A DNA stretch of 27,271 nucleotides, taken from CAYQTE01 sp964420285. Its GTDB lineage: Bacteria > Planctomycetota > Phycisphaerae > Tepidisphaerales > Tepidisphaeraceae. Within the stretch, counting starts at the first letter, position 1. Each line of letters opens with the position of its first letter. The translations under genes were made by a program, and so were the position numbers. The DNA lies in NCBI GenBank assembly GCA_964420285.1, contig CAYQTE010000063.1, positions 1-27,271 on the forward strand. The letters are read 5' to 3'. This document shows, piece after piece, positions 1 to 6,763 of this stretch. The notes under the pieces were generated by a model. That model did no database searches, was not told the DNA's origin, and saw only the letters and a program-made list of their open reading frames with translations.

Positions 1-82
1 TTTCCACTGCTCCACTGTTCTGCACAGAGTGGGGGTCTTTTCGCCTCCGCCGCGCAAGGGGCACCGATAGATCGGAACGCCG

Positions 83-120
83 CCCTCACCCTAACCCTCT
101 CCCAGAGTACCGGGAGAGGG
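83..120. repeat. Intergenic hairpin repeat
   Basis: A 9-bp perfect stem, CCCTCTCCC (95-103) pairing with GGGAGAGGG (112-120), follows the phrase CCCTCACCCTAA. This is a form of an intergenic hairpin repeat that recurs in many unrelated bacterial genomes. It lies about 120 bp before the first gene. Bases 1-82 show no convincing gene. Confidence 0.6.
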
Positions 121-161
121 GAAGGAGCAGACGCACTGATCGCCTCACCCACAAGAATTCC

Positions 162-191
162 TGCAACACCAACCCGCGATCCGGGTATGAT
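162..191 (+). promoter_or_regulatory. Candidate sigma-70 promoter for the first paralogue
   Basis: A good -10 hexamer, TATGAT (186-191), lies 47 bp before the ATG at 239. The upstream hexamer TGCAAC (162-167, spacer 18) is a poor -35. Called from sequence only. Confidence 0.3.
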
Positions 192-238
192 GGATATCCG
201 ACCATTTTCGCCCGTCACCAGACAAGGGAGGTCTTCCC

Positions 239-1330
239 ATGCGATCCTTCCGCCATTCCCTCTGCGTCGCACAATTGCTGCTGTTCCTGCTCCTCCCCCC
301 GGCCGCGACCCGCGCCGCCACCACCCAGCCGGCCACGCAGCCGACCACCCGGCCCGCTCCAATCGACCAGGTCGTCAACTTCCCGCCGATCAACCTCAAG
401 ACCAAGGGCCTGATGCCGGAGGAGGCGTTCAAGCTCTTGTCGCAGGCAACGGGCATTAGAATTTCGCCCGCACAACAAATAAGCTCGCCGGGCGTCGGCG
501 TCAGCAAGAAGATCGACCTCTGGGGAGATCGCCCGTATTCCAAGATCGACTTCGATCTCGAATCGGTGTCATTCTGGCAGGCAGTGGATCGCCTCGCGGC
601 GCAGGCGAAACTGCAGGTCGAAGACGACGACGGCTGGATGAGACTCTACCCGGATTCCGGCACTGCCATGGGTTGGGCGGATGCTAACCCCGTGTTCCAT
701 TTCCGTTCGGATGACGAGCTCTTTCGCGTCCGACTGACTGTCGAGCTTGATCCGCGCGTCCGCATTTGCGCCGTTTCGCCGCCCGTCCTGGAAGCGGCGG
801 ATCCCGACGTTCCGGCCCACGCGCTCACCGATTGCCAACTTACCCCCACGGGCATGAGTAGCGAGATAGGTATAGATCGAAGACAGCAATTGACGAGCCT
901 GCGGGGATATGTGCCGGTTACCGTAGTGACAAAATCGAAGGAGGTGGAGTTGCCACTTACAGTGGGCGCCAAGGTAGTGGCCGGACCTTGGACCGTCCAA
1001 GTGGTCGGCTTCCGAAAAATTGGCGGGAACATCGGGATGACGACCCGGATCGATGTCAGTGTTGAGCCCAACGACAAGACATCGCGCGCGGTGCCGGCGA
1101 ATTTGGATTCCGTAGTTCAGTTATGCGATCCCTTCGGAGTTCCCTTGAGCTTAAAGCAGCCGCCGGGGCCGCCAATGACCGCGGCCGGCGGCATTCGCCA
1201 GCAATTTACCTATTGGGACGATTACCCCGACCAGACCGTCGCCTTGCCGTGGAAGATCGTGATCACCGCTCCGGTCGAGAGTAAGGATGCAATCCTGCCC
1301 TTCGAGTTCAAGGATGTCGGGGTGCCGTGA
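239..1330 (+). CDS. Secreted protein of unknown function, paralogue 1
   Basis: The 363-residue product starts with a clear signal peptide (about residues 1-26, with a Leu-rich core), followed by a Thr-Gln-Pro linker at residues 28-40. The ATG has a GGAGG ribosome site 7 bp upstream. Residues about 55-115 alternate helix- and strand-like segments (around LMPEEAFKLL and the AVDRLAAQA stretch). They loosely recall the short secretin/TonB N-terminal (STN) fold, but this is only a resemblance. The C-terminal half looks beta-rich. No catalytic motif is visible and I do not recognise a family. The next gene (1349) is a paralogue: the N-terminal 75 codons are identical in DNA, whereas the C-terminal halves share only scattered blocks such as VTVVTKS and SVEPNDK. 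The two genes are 18 bp apart and probably co-transcribed. Export to the periplasm or beyond is inferred from the signal peptide. Confidence 0.75.
   Translation: MRSFRHSLCVAQLLLFLLLPPAATRAATTQPATQPTTRPAPIDQVVNFPPINLKTKGLMPEEAFKLLSQATGIRISPAQQISSPGVGVSKKIDLWGDRPYSKIDFDLESVSFWQAVDRLAAQAKLQVEDDDGWMRLYPDSGTAMGWADANPVFHFRSDDELFRVRLTVELDPRVRICAVSPPVLEAADPDVPAHALTDCQLTPTGMSSEIGIDRRQQLTSLRGYVPVTVVTKSKEVELPLTVGAKVVAGPWTVQVVGFRKIGGNIGMTTRIDVSVEPNDKTSRAVPANLDSVVQLCDPFGVPLSLKQPPGPPMTAAGGIRQQFTYWDDYPDQTVALPWKIVITAPVESKDAILPFEFKDVGVP
344..567 (+). repeat. 224-bp exact direct repeat, copy 1
   Basis: Every base of 344-567 matches 1436-1659 (offset 1092), including all synonymous positions. The match continues upstream to 331 with one mismatch at 343. 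Sequence on both sides diverges sharply, as expected for gene conversion or a recent unequal crossover inside the paralogue pair. Confidence 0.95.
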
Positions 1331-1419
1331 GCGAATTGGGAGGCTCTCATGCGAACAACATGGACCCGGGCGGCGCTGATCGTCCTCTGCGTGGCATTTC
1401 ACGCCCCCATCGGCCGGGG
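1323..1419 (+). repeat. 97-bp near-identical repeat, copy 1 (5' end of paralogue 2)
   Basis: This block covers the end of paralogue 1, the 18-bp spacer with its ribosome site, and the first 24 codons of paralogue 2. It matches 2532-2628 at offset 1209 with only about five differences. It shows that the breakpoints of the array fall at gene starts. Confidence 0.9.
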
Positions 1420-2539
1420 GGCGGCCACGCAGCCAACCACCCGGCCCGCTCCAATCGACCAGGTCGTCAACTTCCCGCCGATCAACCTCAAGACCAAGGG
1501 CCTGATGCCGGAGGAGGCGTTCAAGCTCTTGTCGCAGGCAACGGGCATTAGAATTTCGCCCGCACAACAAATAAGCTCGCCGGGCGTCGGCGTCAGCAAG
1601 AAGATCGACCTCTGGGGAGATCGCCCGTATTCCAAGATCGACTTCGATCTCGAATCGGTCTCGCTCCTGCAGGCCGTTGAACGTCTTTCAACTCAGGCCG
1701 ATGTACATGCATGGGGCGAGGATAACTGGATGGGGATTCGACCCGGGCCCGCCGGGTACAACACCCGCACATCCCATTATTTCAGCAAGAACCCAGTGTT
1801 CACTGCCGAGGCAGAACCGGGATTGAGCGGGAAAGACAATCAAGAGATTCCGCCCGAAAACTGGCCGGCGCTTTGGCCGGCCGTGATGACGGACTGTCGA
1901 GTGGGCGTGCTTGTGGATTTTCATCTCGATCCCCGGATAAAAATTTGCGCGACGCGTCCGCCAGTTATCGAGGCGGCCCTGGACGGCGCGGGCGGCGACA
2001 TGGAGATGCAGCCTTTTCGGACGGGTGTGTCGAGAACCCTCGGCCAGTGGGTTTCGTTCATGGCCGCCACAAGAAAGCACTTGTCGACCTTGTCGGTACT
2101 GCGCGGTTACGCGATTGTGACGGTGGTAACAAAGTCGCGGGAGATCGAACTCCCAATGCAAAGCGGAGCCAAAGTCGTCGATGGGCATTGGACTATCGAG
2201 GTGCTGAGCATCAAGAGGGGAAGCGGCGCGCAAGCGGGGCCTTTCACGACGGTTTCATTGAGCGTCGAGCCAAACGACAAATCGGCGCCCCCCGTACCGG
2301 AGTATCTGCACCAACTGGTGGAGCTGCGTGACGCGAACGGAGCGCCATTATTGCGAGCCTTTTCATCAGATGACCTTCCCCGTAGCACACCCACCAACGG
2401 CGTCATCGCAAGCCCCGCCTTCTGGTGGGATCTTCAAGACGAAACCCGGGTCACGCCGGCCAAACTCGTATTCATCCTTCCTTTGGAAACCAAAGAAGCG
2501 GCCCTGCCCTTCGACTTCAAGGACATCCAAATGCCGTGA
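1349..2539 (+). CDS. Secreted protein of unknown function, paralogue 2
   Basis: The product has 396 residues with a signal peptide (about residues 1-25) followed directly by a short AATQPTTRP linker. The ATG is preceded by GGGAGG (1338-1343). Residues about 30-104 are encoded by DNA identical to the matching part of paralogue 1; after that the two proteins share only scattered blocks. Relative to paralogue 1 there are extra segments around residues 125-175 and 215-245, which explains the greater length. No enzyme motif or membrane segment after the signal peptide is visible, so the function is unknown. It sits between paralogue 1 and a truncated third copy in the same orientation and probably shares one transcript with them. 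The mosaic of identical and diverged segments argues for ongoing recombination among the copies. Confidence 0.75.
   Translation: MRTTWTRAALIVLCVAFHAPIGRGAATQPTTRPAPIDQVVNFPPINLKTKGLMPEEAFKLLSQATGIRISPAQQISSPGVGVSKKIDLWGDRPYSKIDFDLESVSLLQAVERLSTQADVHAWGEDNWMGIRPGPAGYNTRTSHYFSKNPVFTAEAEPGLSGKDNQEIPPENWPALWPAVMTDCRVGVLVDFHLDPRIKICATRPPVIEAALDGAGGDMEMQPFRTGVSRTLGQWVSFMAATRKHLSTLSVLRGYAIVTVVTKSREIELPMQSGAKVVDGHWTIEVLSIKRGSGAQAGPFTTVSLSVEPNDKSAPPVPEYLHQLVELRDANGAPLLRAFSSDDLPRSTPTNGVIASPAFWWDLQDETRVTPAKLVFILPLETKEAALPFDFKDIQMP
1436..1659 (+). repeat. 224-bp exact direct repeat, copy 2
   Basis: This is the second copy of the block at 344-567, within codons 30-104 of paralogue 2. No mismatch was found in 224 bases. 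Confidence 0.95.
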
Positions 2540-2557
2540 GCGAATAGGGAGGTTCTC

Positions 2558-2731
2558 ATGCGAACAACATGGACCCGGGCGGCGCTGATCGTTCTCTGCG
2601 TGGCATTTCACGCGCCCACCGGCCGGGGCCTGAAACGCGGAGGTAGCTCGAAGACAGCTCCCGCGAACGAAACCATCTCGAAATCGACCGGCGGGAATTA
2701 TTCTCTTGCAGAAGGACCAAAGTTAGGTTAA
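2558..2731 (+). pseudogene. Truncated third paralogue (N-terminal remnant)
   Basis: The first 24 codons, with their ribosome site (GGGAGG at 2547-2552), repeat the start of paralogue 2 almost exactly, covering nearly the whole signal peptide up to a GRG. The reading frame then runs into unrelated sequence and stops at TAA 2729-2731 after 57 codons. The rest of the gene is missing and the repeat-rich region begins at once. It is most likely a deletion remnant of a third array member. A 57-residue exported peptide could still be made because the translation signals are intact. Confidence 0.7.
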
Positions 2732-2759
2732 AATCTGGTACAGTGCAATGGACAATGCA

Positions 2760-2817
2760 CAATGGATAACGAGCGGCGTTCGGCCATTTTCAATTATGCA
2801 TTATCAATTATCCATTG
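2760..2817. repeat. Inverted repeat of ATGGATAA type
   Basis: CAATGGATAA (2760-2769) is the exact reverse complement of TTATCCATTG (2808-2817). Related ATGGA words continue at 2745-2765 and 2872-2905, and a pyrimidine counterpart follows at 2925-2950. The block is far more AT-rich than the rest of the window. Confidence 0.7.
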
Positions 2818-2820
2818 CGA

Positions 2821-3171
2821 CCCCCACCCCCCCCTCCGGGCTATTCGGGGACATCTGGGGACAGGCGGAAGCAATGGATAATGGAAAATGGACAGTGGAC
2901 AATGAGCAGCCGGCGGATCGTCATTCTACTGTCTACTTTCCACTTTCCACCCTCTCGGCCGAAGGCCGCCCCCCCCTACGGGGCATTCGGGGACGTTTGG
3001 GGACATACCCCACCCCCCCCCTGGTGGCATTCGGTTGCATTTGGGACGCGCTGCGAGAGAGAGGAGAACGGTGAGCACGAGACCTTCTGTCACCCAGTCA
3101 CCTTGTCGCCAAGTCACCATGTCACCCCTACCCCCCACCCCCCCTCCCGGTGCATTTGGTTGCATTTGGGG
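2821..3171 (+). repeat. Four copies of a C-run/G-run element
   Basis: Copies lie at about 2821-2862, 2968-3006, 3007-3047 and 3125-3171. Each has a run of 7-10 C with an occasional A or T, then a short G-rich turn, then a phrase like GGCATTCGGGGACATTTGGGG. Copies 1 and 2 use GGGGACAT, copies 3 and 4 use GGTTGCAT. The C-run can pair with the G-runs, so each unit could fold as a hairpin. Confidence 0.75.
3089..3128 (+). repeat. Tandem array of five 8-bp units (GTCRCCNN)
   Basis: Five consecutive units read GTCACCCA, GTCACCTT, GTCGCCAA, GTCACCAT and GTCACCCC. The first six bases are kept except for one A-to-G change; the last two vary. It directly abuts the fourth C-run/G-run copy. Confidence 0.85.
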
Positions 3172-3240
3172 TCATCGAAGCAGCGTGGGAGATCGACCGG
3201 CCGTGGGTTCGGCTGGCGAGGCTTCCGAAATGGCGTGAAA

Positions 3241-3378
3241 AGACCTATACAAAATCCCACCCGGCCGGGCCAAGTTCCAACTCCTGCGGGCCAAGTTCCA
3301 ACTTTTTCGACACGTTTAGGGCACGTTTTGGACGCGATGTTTGCCGTAAACCGCGATATCCGGCTGAAAGGCGAGGTG
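3241..3378 (+). repeat. 138-bp direct repeat, copy 1
   Basis: Begins AGACCTATACAAAATCCCAC and matches 3413-3550 at period 172 with roughly a dozen differences. Inside it, GGGCCAAGTTCCAACT occurs twice, 21 bp apart (3267-3282 and 3288-3303), so the unit is itself built from a smaller duplication. Confidence 0.9.
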
Positions 3379-3412
3379 CTGGCGATGCACAACTTGCGCG
3401 AATTGTGATCGC

Positions 3413-3550
3413 AGACCTATACAAAATCCCACCCGGCCGGGCCAAGTTCCAACTCCTGCGCGCAAAGTTCGAACTTTTTCGCGACATTTAGAGCACGTTT
3501 TGGACGTGATGTTTGGCGTAAACCGCGATATTCGGCTGAAAACGAGGGTG
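3413..3550 (+). repeat. 138-bp direct repeat, copy 2
   Basis: Second copy of 3241-3378. The internal 16-bp duplication is less exact here (the second half reads GCGCAAAGTTCGAACT), so this copy has diverged or copy 1 was homogenised. Confidence 0.9.
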
Positions 3551-3616
3551 GCCGATACGCGGACGGCGGCATGTTTCCGATGTAAACATTGTGATGAAAA
3601 CAACTTAAGAGAAATC

Positions 3617-3648
3617 TCTCGCAGAGGCGCAGAGGCGCAAAGGAAAGA
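3617..3648 (+). repeat. GCAGAGGCGCAGAGGCGCAAAG-type repeat
   Basis: Tandem GCAGAGGC words of a type dispersed in many bacterial genomes. A related word, CGCAGAGACGCGGAGG, occurs at 5874-5889 over the end of the ABC ATPase gene. Confidence 0.6.
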
Positions 3649-3772
3649 CTTGGGAAGGGCGCACCGGTAGTTGCGGGAGAATGTGCACCTATCGCCCACG
3701 GCGATTGACCTGATGGCCGCTGGTGGCAAGTCCTTGGCGTCATGGCGATTTATCTTTCTGGGGATTGGGGCC

Positions 3773-3817
3773 GCAGGGTGACAGAAATCGAAAAACTGTC
3801 ACGTTCTGTAACCCTGC
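3773..3817. repeat. 45-bp inverted repeat upstream of the FHA-GspE gene
   Basis: GCAGGGTGACAGAA (3773-3786) pairs with TTCTGTAACCCTGC (3804-3817) at 13 of 14 positions around a 17-nt loop. A competing inner pairing is GTGACAG (3778-3784) with CTGTCAC (3796-3802). It lies about 55 bp upstream of the candidate promoter and could be an operator or a hairpin closing upstream transcription. No T-run follows. Confidence 0.6.
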
Positions 3818-3871
3818 CAAGCGAGGCGCCTGCGGCCGACGGCGCGCTGGCCGCGATTCGACGGGGCGGGC

Positions 3872-3901
3872 TTCGCTCAACGAACCGGCTTGCGATATAA
3901 T
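3872..3901 (+). promoter_or_regulatory. Candidate promoter of the FHA-GspE gene
   Basis: A perfect TATAAT (3896-3901) lies 29 bp before the ATG at 3931. The hexamer TTCGCT (3872-3877) is 18 bp upstream of it and is a weak -35. Confidence 0.4.
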
Positions 3902-3930
3902 TCGCGGGGTACCGGCCGGGATTGCGATGC

Positions 3931-5859
3931 ATGAGTGATGGATATTTACTTGTAACCAGCGGCAAGACGACACGGAAGGTCGCCTTGGGCGGCGGGCCGC
4001 TTACCATCGGGCGCAATTTCACCAATCTGCTGGCGCTGGAGGAATCGCTGGCCAGCCGGTTCCATTGCGTCATTGAGCCGTCGCCAAGCGGGCCGATCCT
4101 CCGCGATCTGGGTTCGCGCAACGGGACGCGGCTGAACGGGACGTTGATCAAATCGGCCCACTTGCGCATCGGCGATACCATCACCATCGGCGATACGCGG
4201 ATGAAATACGTCGAGGGCGCCGCGACGGGCGGATCGGACGGGCCGGGGACGCGCGGAGCGGCGGCGTCGTCGCCGGTTCATGCGGACGATCCGCCGGACC
4301 TGAGCGCGCTGGAGGAACTGGCCGGCGAAGACGGCGGAGCATCGGCGCGGGCCGAGGCGCGAGCGGCGCAGTCCGGCGCTCGGCCGCCAGTCGGTAAACC
4401 GTCGTCGCCGCCGTCGCTGGCCGCCGAGTCGGACGCGCCGGGCGAGGCCGATTGGGTTGATCCGACGCCCGCGCTCGAGGCTGATGACGACGGCGGCGCG
4501 GACATGATCGACTTTGATGATGCGCCGGTGCGGCCGGAGTATGCGCCCGAGCAGTGGGAGCAATGCCTGCGCGACCGGGTTGCGGCTCTGCCGAACAAGG
4601 CGTTCGCGGATACGGACATCGCGCTGGTGAACGCTCGGGGGAAGATCGCCCAGCCGGCCACAGTGGCCGGAAAGGCGGAGGATACGTCCGATGCGGTGGT
4701 GCTGATGCGGCTGATTTTGCTGGCGTGTTTCCGCAGCCGGGCCAGTGACATTCACGTCGAGCCGAAGAACGAACTGGCGCACGTTCGCATCCGCGTGGAC
4801 GGGTCGATGGTGGACGTGGCGCGAGTGAGTTCCGATCTGGCGGTGAAGCTGGCCAGCGTGGTGAAGGTGTGGAGCGACATCGACATCGCCCAGCGGAACA
4901 TCGTGCAGGAGGGGCATTTTTCAGCGCTGGTGCCGGACCACAGCGAAAGGGGCGGCAAGCGGCGGGTCGATTACCGCGTGAGCTTCGCGCCGTCGCTGTT
5001 CGGGCAGAAACTGGTGGTCCGCATTCTGGACACCGGCAATGCCCCGATGCACATCGTCGATCTGCAACAGCCGCCGATGGTCGTCGAGGTGCTGTCCAAG
5101 ACGATCCTCCAGGAAGCGGGGATGATCCTGACGTGCGGCCCGACTGGTTCGGGCAAGACGACCACGCTGTACGCGCTGCTCCGCGACATCAACACCACCG
5201 AGCGGAACGTGGTGACCATAGAAGACCCGGTCGAGATTCAACTTGAGGGCGTCACGCAGATTCCCATCAACGAGGCGCAGGGCAATACCTATTCGGCGCT
5301 GCTCAAGAGCGTGCTGCGGCAGGATCCGGATGTGATCCTCGTCGGCGAGATTCGCGACGCCGACACCGGCCGGGTCGCGGCGCAGGCGGCCATGACCGGA
5401 CACCTGGTCTTTTCGACGGTTCACTCGCGCGACACGGTGGGAGCCATTTACCGGCTGCTGGATCTGGGCGTTGAGTCGTTTCTGCTGGGCGCGAGCCTGC
5501 ACACGATCGTCGCGCAGCGTCTGGTGCGGCAACTGTGCCCCAAGTGCAAGAAAGCCGTCGCCATCAAACCCGAACAGGCCCGCATCATCGAAAAGGCCGG
5601 GCTTCCTGTTTCGCAAAAGCTCTTCGAGCCGCGCGGCTGTCAATTGTGCCTGCACACCGGCTTCTCCGGCCGGCGAGGTGTCTTCGAGCTTCTGGTCGTC
5701 GGGCAGAGTTTGAAGGAGGTTTTCACCAGGACGCCGTCGATGAGCGACATCATCGAGCGATTGAATAAGGACAATTTCCTGTCGATGACCCGCAACGGGT
5801 ATTACCTTGTGGCCGAGGGGATTACCAGTTTCACCGAAGTCGAACGGGCGGTGGGGTGA
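3931..5859 (+). CDS. FHA domain fused to GspE/PilB-type secretion ATPase
   Basis: The product has 642 residues. An N-terminal FHA phosphothreonine-binding domain spans about residues 5-85 and keeps GR (27-28), SRFH (42-45) and LGSRNGT (60-66). An acidic/Ala-rich linker runs to about 190. A type II secretion/type IV pilus hexameric ATPase core follows, with ASDIHVEP, Walker A GPTGSGKT (403-410), the Walker B region DPDVILVGEIRD (465-476) and a C-terminal zinc site from CPKC (536-539) and CQLC (570-573). The usual N-terminal GspE/MshEN domain is missing and the FHA domain takes its place, suggesting that the motor is docked or controlled by Ser/Thr phosphorylation. I start at ATG 3931; an in-frame TTG at 3922 is less likely. 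No other pilus or secretion gene is near. It could serve pilus extension, secretion or twitching; which one cannot be told from here. Confidence 0.9.
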   Translation: MSDGYLLVTSGKTTRKVALGGGPLTIGRNFTNLLALEESLASRFHCVIEPSPSGPILRDLGSRNGTRLNGTLIKSAHLRIGDTITIGDTRMKYVEGAATGGSDGPGTRGAAASSPVHADDPPDLSALEELAGEDGGASARAEARAAQSGARPPVGKPSSPPSLAAESDAPGEADWVDPTPALEADDDGGADMIDFDDAPVRPEYAPEQWEQCLRDRVAALPNKAFADTDIALVNARGKIAQPATVAGKAEDTSDAVVLMRLILLACFRSRASDIHVEPKNELAHVRIRVDGSMVDVARVSSDLAVKLASVVKVWSDIDIAQRNIVQEGHFSALVPDHSERGGKRRVDYRVSFAPSLFGQKLVVRILDTGNAPMHIVDLQQPPMVVEVLSKTILQEAGMILTCGPTGSGKTTTLYALLRDINTTERNVVTIEDPVEIQLEGVTQIPINEAQGNTYSALLKSVLRQDPDVILVGEIRDADTGRVAAQAAMTGHLVFSTVHSRDTVGAIYRLLDLGVESFLLGASLHTIVAQRLVRQLCPKCKKAVAIKPEQARIIEKAGLPVSQKLFEPRGCQLCLHTGFSGRRGVFELLVVGQSLKEVFTRTPSMSDIIERLNKDNFLSMTRNGYYLVAEGITSFTEVERAVG

Positions 5860-5870
5860 AAAGGCGGGAT

Positions 5871-5891
5871 TTACCGCAGAGACGCGGAGGA
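5871..5891. repeat. GCAGAGACGCGGAGG-type repeat at the gene end
   Basis: This short repeat of the same family as 3617-3648 overlaps the stop and the last codons of the minus-strand ABC ATPase gene. Confidence 0.5.
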
Positions 5892-6737
5892 CGATTTCAA
5901 AATCCGTTTCCATGCCGATGGGTGTACATGGACGGTGAATCGGCCGTGCGTCCGGCGGACGTGGACGGGAACGCCGTAAGCTTTGGACAGGTTCTTGGCC
6001 GTGAGTACATCGGCGGGTTTTCCGGCGGCGAGGATCGCGCCTTTTGACATCAGGACGACGCTTTGGGTTCGCGGCGGGATTTCCTCGATGTGATGGGTGA
6101 TCAGCACGATTGTCGGCGGCGCTGGCTGTCGCAGCAGTGCGGCGGCCGTCGCCAGGACTTGTTCGCGGGCCAGCAAATCCAGGCCGGCGGTGGGCTCGTC
6201 GAGCAGGAGCAGGTGCGGTTGCACGACCAGGGCGCGGGCGATCAGGCTGCGCACGCGTTCGCCGCTGCTGAGAGTTGAGTAGGATCGGTCGGCCACGTTG
6301 CTCAGGCCGACGAGCTTGAGCAGGCGCGTCGCCTGGCGCGTCATGGCGGCGGTGGGGGTTTGGTAGAGAGTCAAGGTCGAGAAGAACCCGGTGAGGACGA
6401 CCTGCCGGGCCGTCAGGGATGCGTCGATGTCAAATGGCCCGGCCGGTTGGACAAGGCGGATGGATCGGCGCAGATCGGGCAGGCTGGTTTGGCCGAAGGT
6501 CTGGCCCAGGACGGTGCATTGGCCGGTGGTGGGCCAGAGATGGGCGGAGACGACGCGGGCGATGGTGCTTTTGCCGCTGCCGTTGGGCCCGACGATGGCG
6601 GCCAGCGAGCCGCGCGGCACCTGCCAGGTGGCATTGCGGAGAATCCAGCGGCCTTCGCGGAAGACACCGATGCGGTCGAGGTCGATGACGGGATCGATCT
6701 TCGGTTGTGCGATTCGCTTGTTTCCGATACGGTTCAC
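5871..6737 (-). CDS. ABC transporter ATP-binding protein (orphan)
   Basis: The product is a 288-residue stand-alone ATPase with Walker A GPNGSGKST (50-58), signature LSSGE (156-160), Walker B LLLLDE (176-181) and switch histidines in ITHHIEE (215-216). It probably powers an ABC system on the cytoplasmic side of the membrane. The single nucleotide-binding domain resembles importer or ModF-like ATPases. No permease or binding protein is adjacent, so the substrate is unknown. The start is GTG 6737; no ATG lies before the Walker A region, and the ribosome site is weak. The gene is convergent with the FHA-GspE gene (11 bp between the stops) and divergent from the peptidase gene with only 26 bp between starts. 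Its last codons (SSSASLR) lie in a GCAGAGACGCGGAGG-type repeat, so the present C-terminus may have been created by repeat insertion. Confidence 0.85.
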   Translation of the reverse strand: MNRIGNKRIAQPKIDPVIDLDRIGVFREGRWILRNATWQVPRGSLAAIVGPNGSGKSTIARVVSAHLWPTTGQCTVLGQTFGQTSLPDLRRSIRLVQPAGPFDIDASLTARQVVLTGFFSTLTLYQTPTAAMTRQATRLLKLVGLSNVADRSYSTLSSGERVRSLIARALVVQPHLLLLDEPTAGLDLLAREQVLATAAALLRQPAPPTIVLITHHIEEIPPRTQSVVLMSKGAILAAGKPADVLTAKNLSKAYGVPVHVRRTHGRFTVHVHPSAWKRILKSSSASLR

Positions 6738-6763
6738 GGACGCCTAATGTAGAGGAGTTTTTC

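Larger units (their letters stand above)
2732..3930. other. 1.2-kb non-coding, repeat-built intergenic region
   Basis: No open frame here has a ribosome site, domain or recognisable composition, and the longer ones cross repeats. The stretch holds AT-rich ATGGA/TCCAT inverted repeats, four copies of a C-run/G-run element, a tandem array of 8-bp units, a direct duplication with 172-bp period, a GCAGAGGC-type repeat and a hairpin just before the next gene. Each is listed separately. I see no tRNA or mobile-element gene. Confidence 0.7.

Noticed and set aside
11..41. Possible terminator at the left edge (CCACT/AGTGG stem followed by TCTTTT)
   Set aside because: The stem is only five pairs with an asymmetric bulge, and no upstream gene is visible.
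2748..3491. Several open frames of 70-200 codons in the repeat region
   Set aside because: They cross the C-run/G-run and 172-bp repeats, have no ribosome sites, and change character at each repeat boundary.
3089..3550. CRISPR-like repetition
   Set aside because: The 8-bp units have no spacers and the 138-bp units occur only twice; no cas gene is present.
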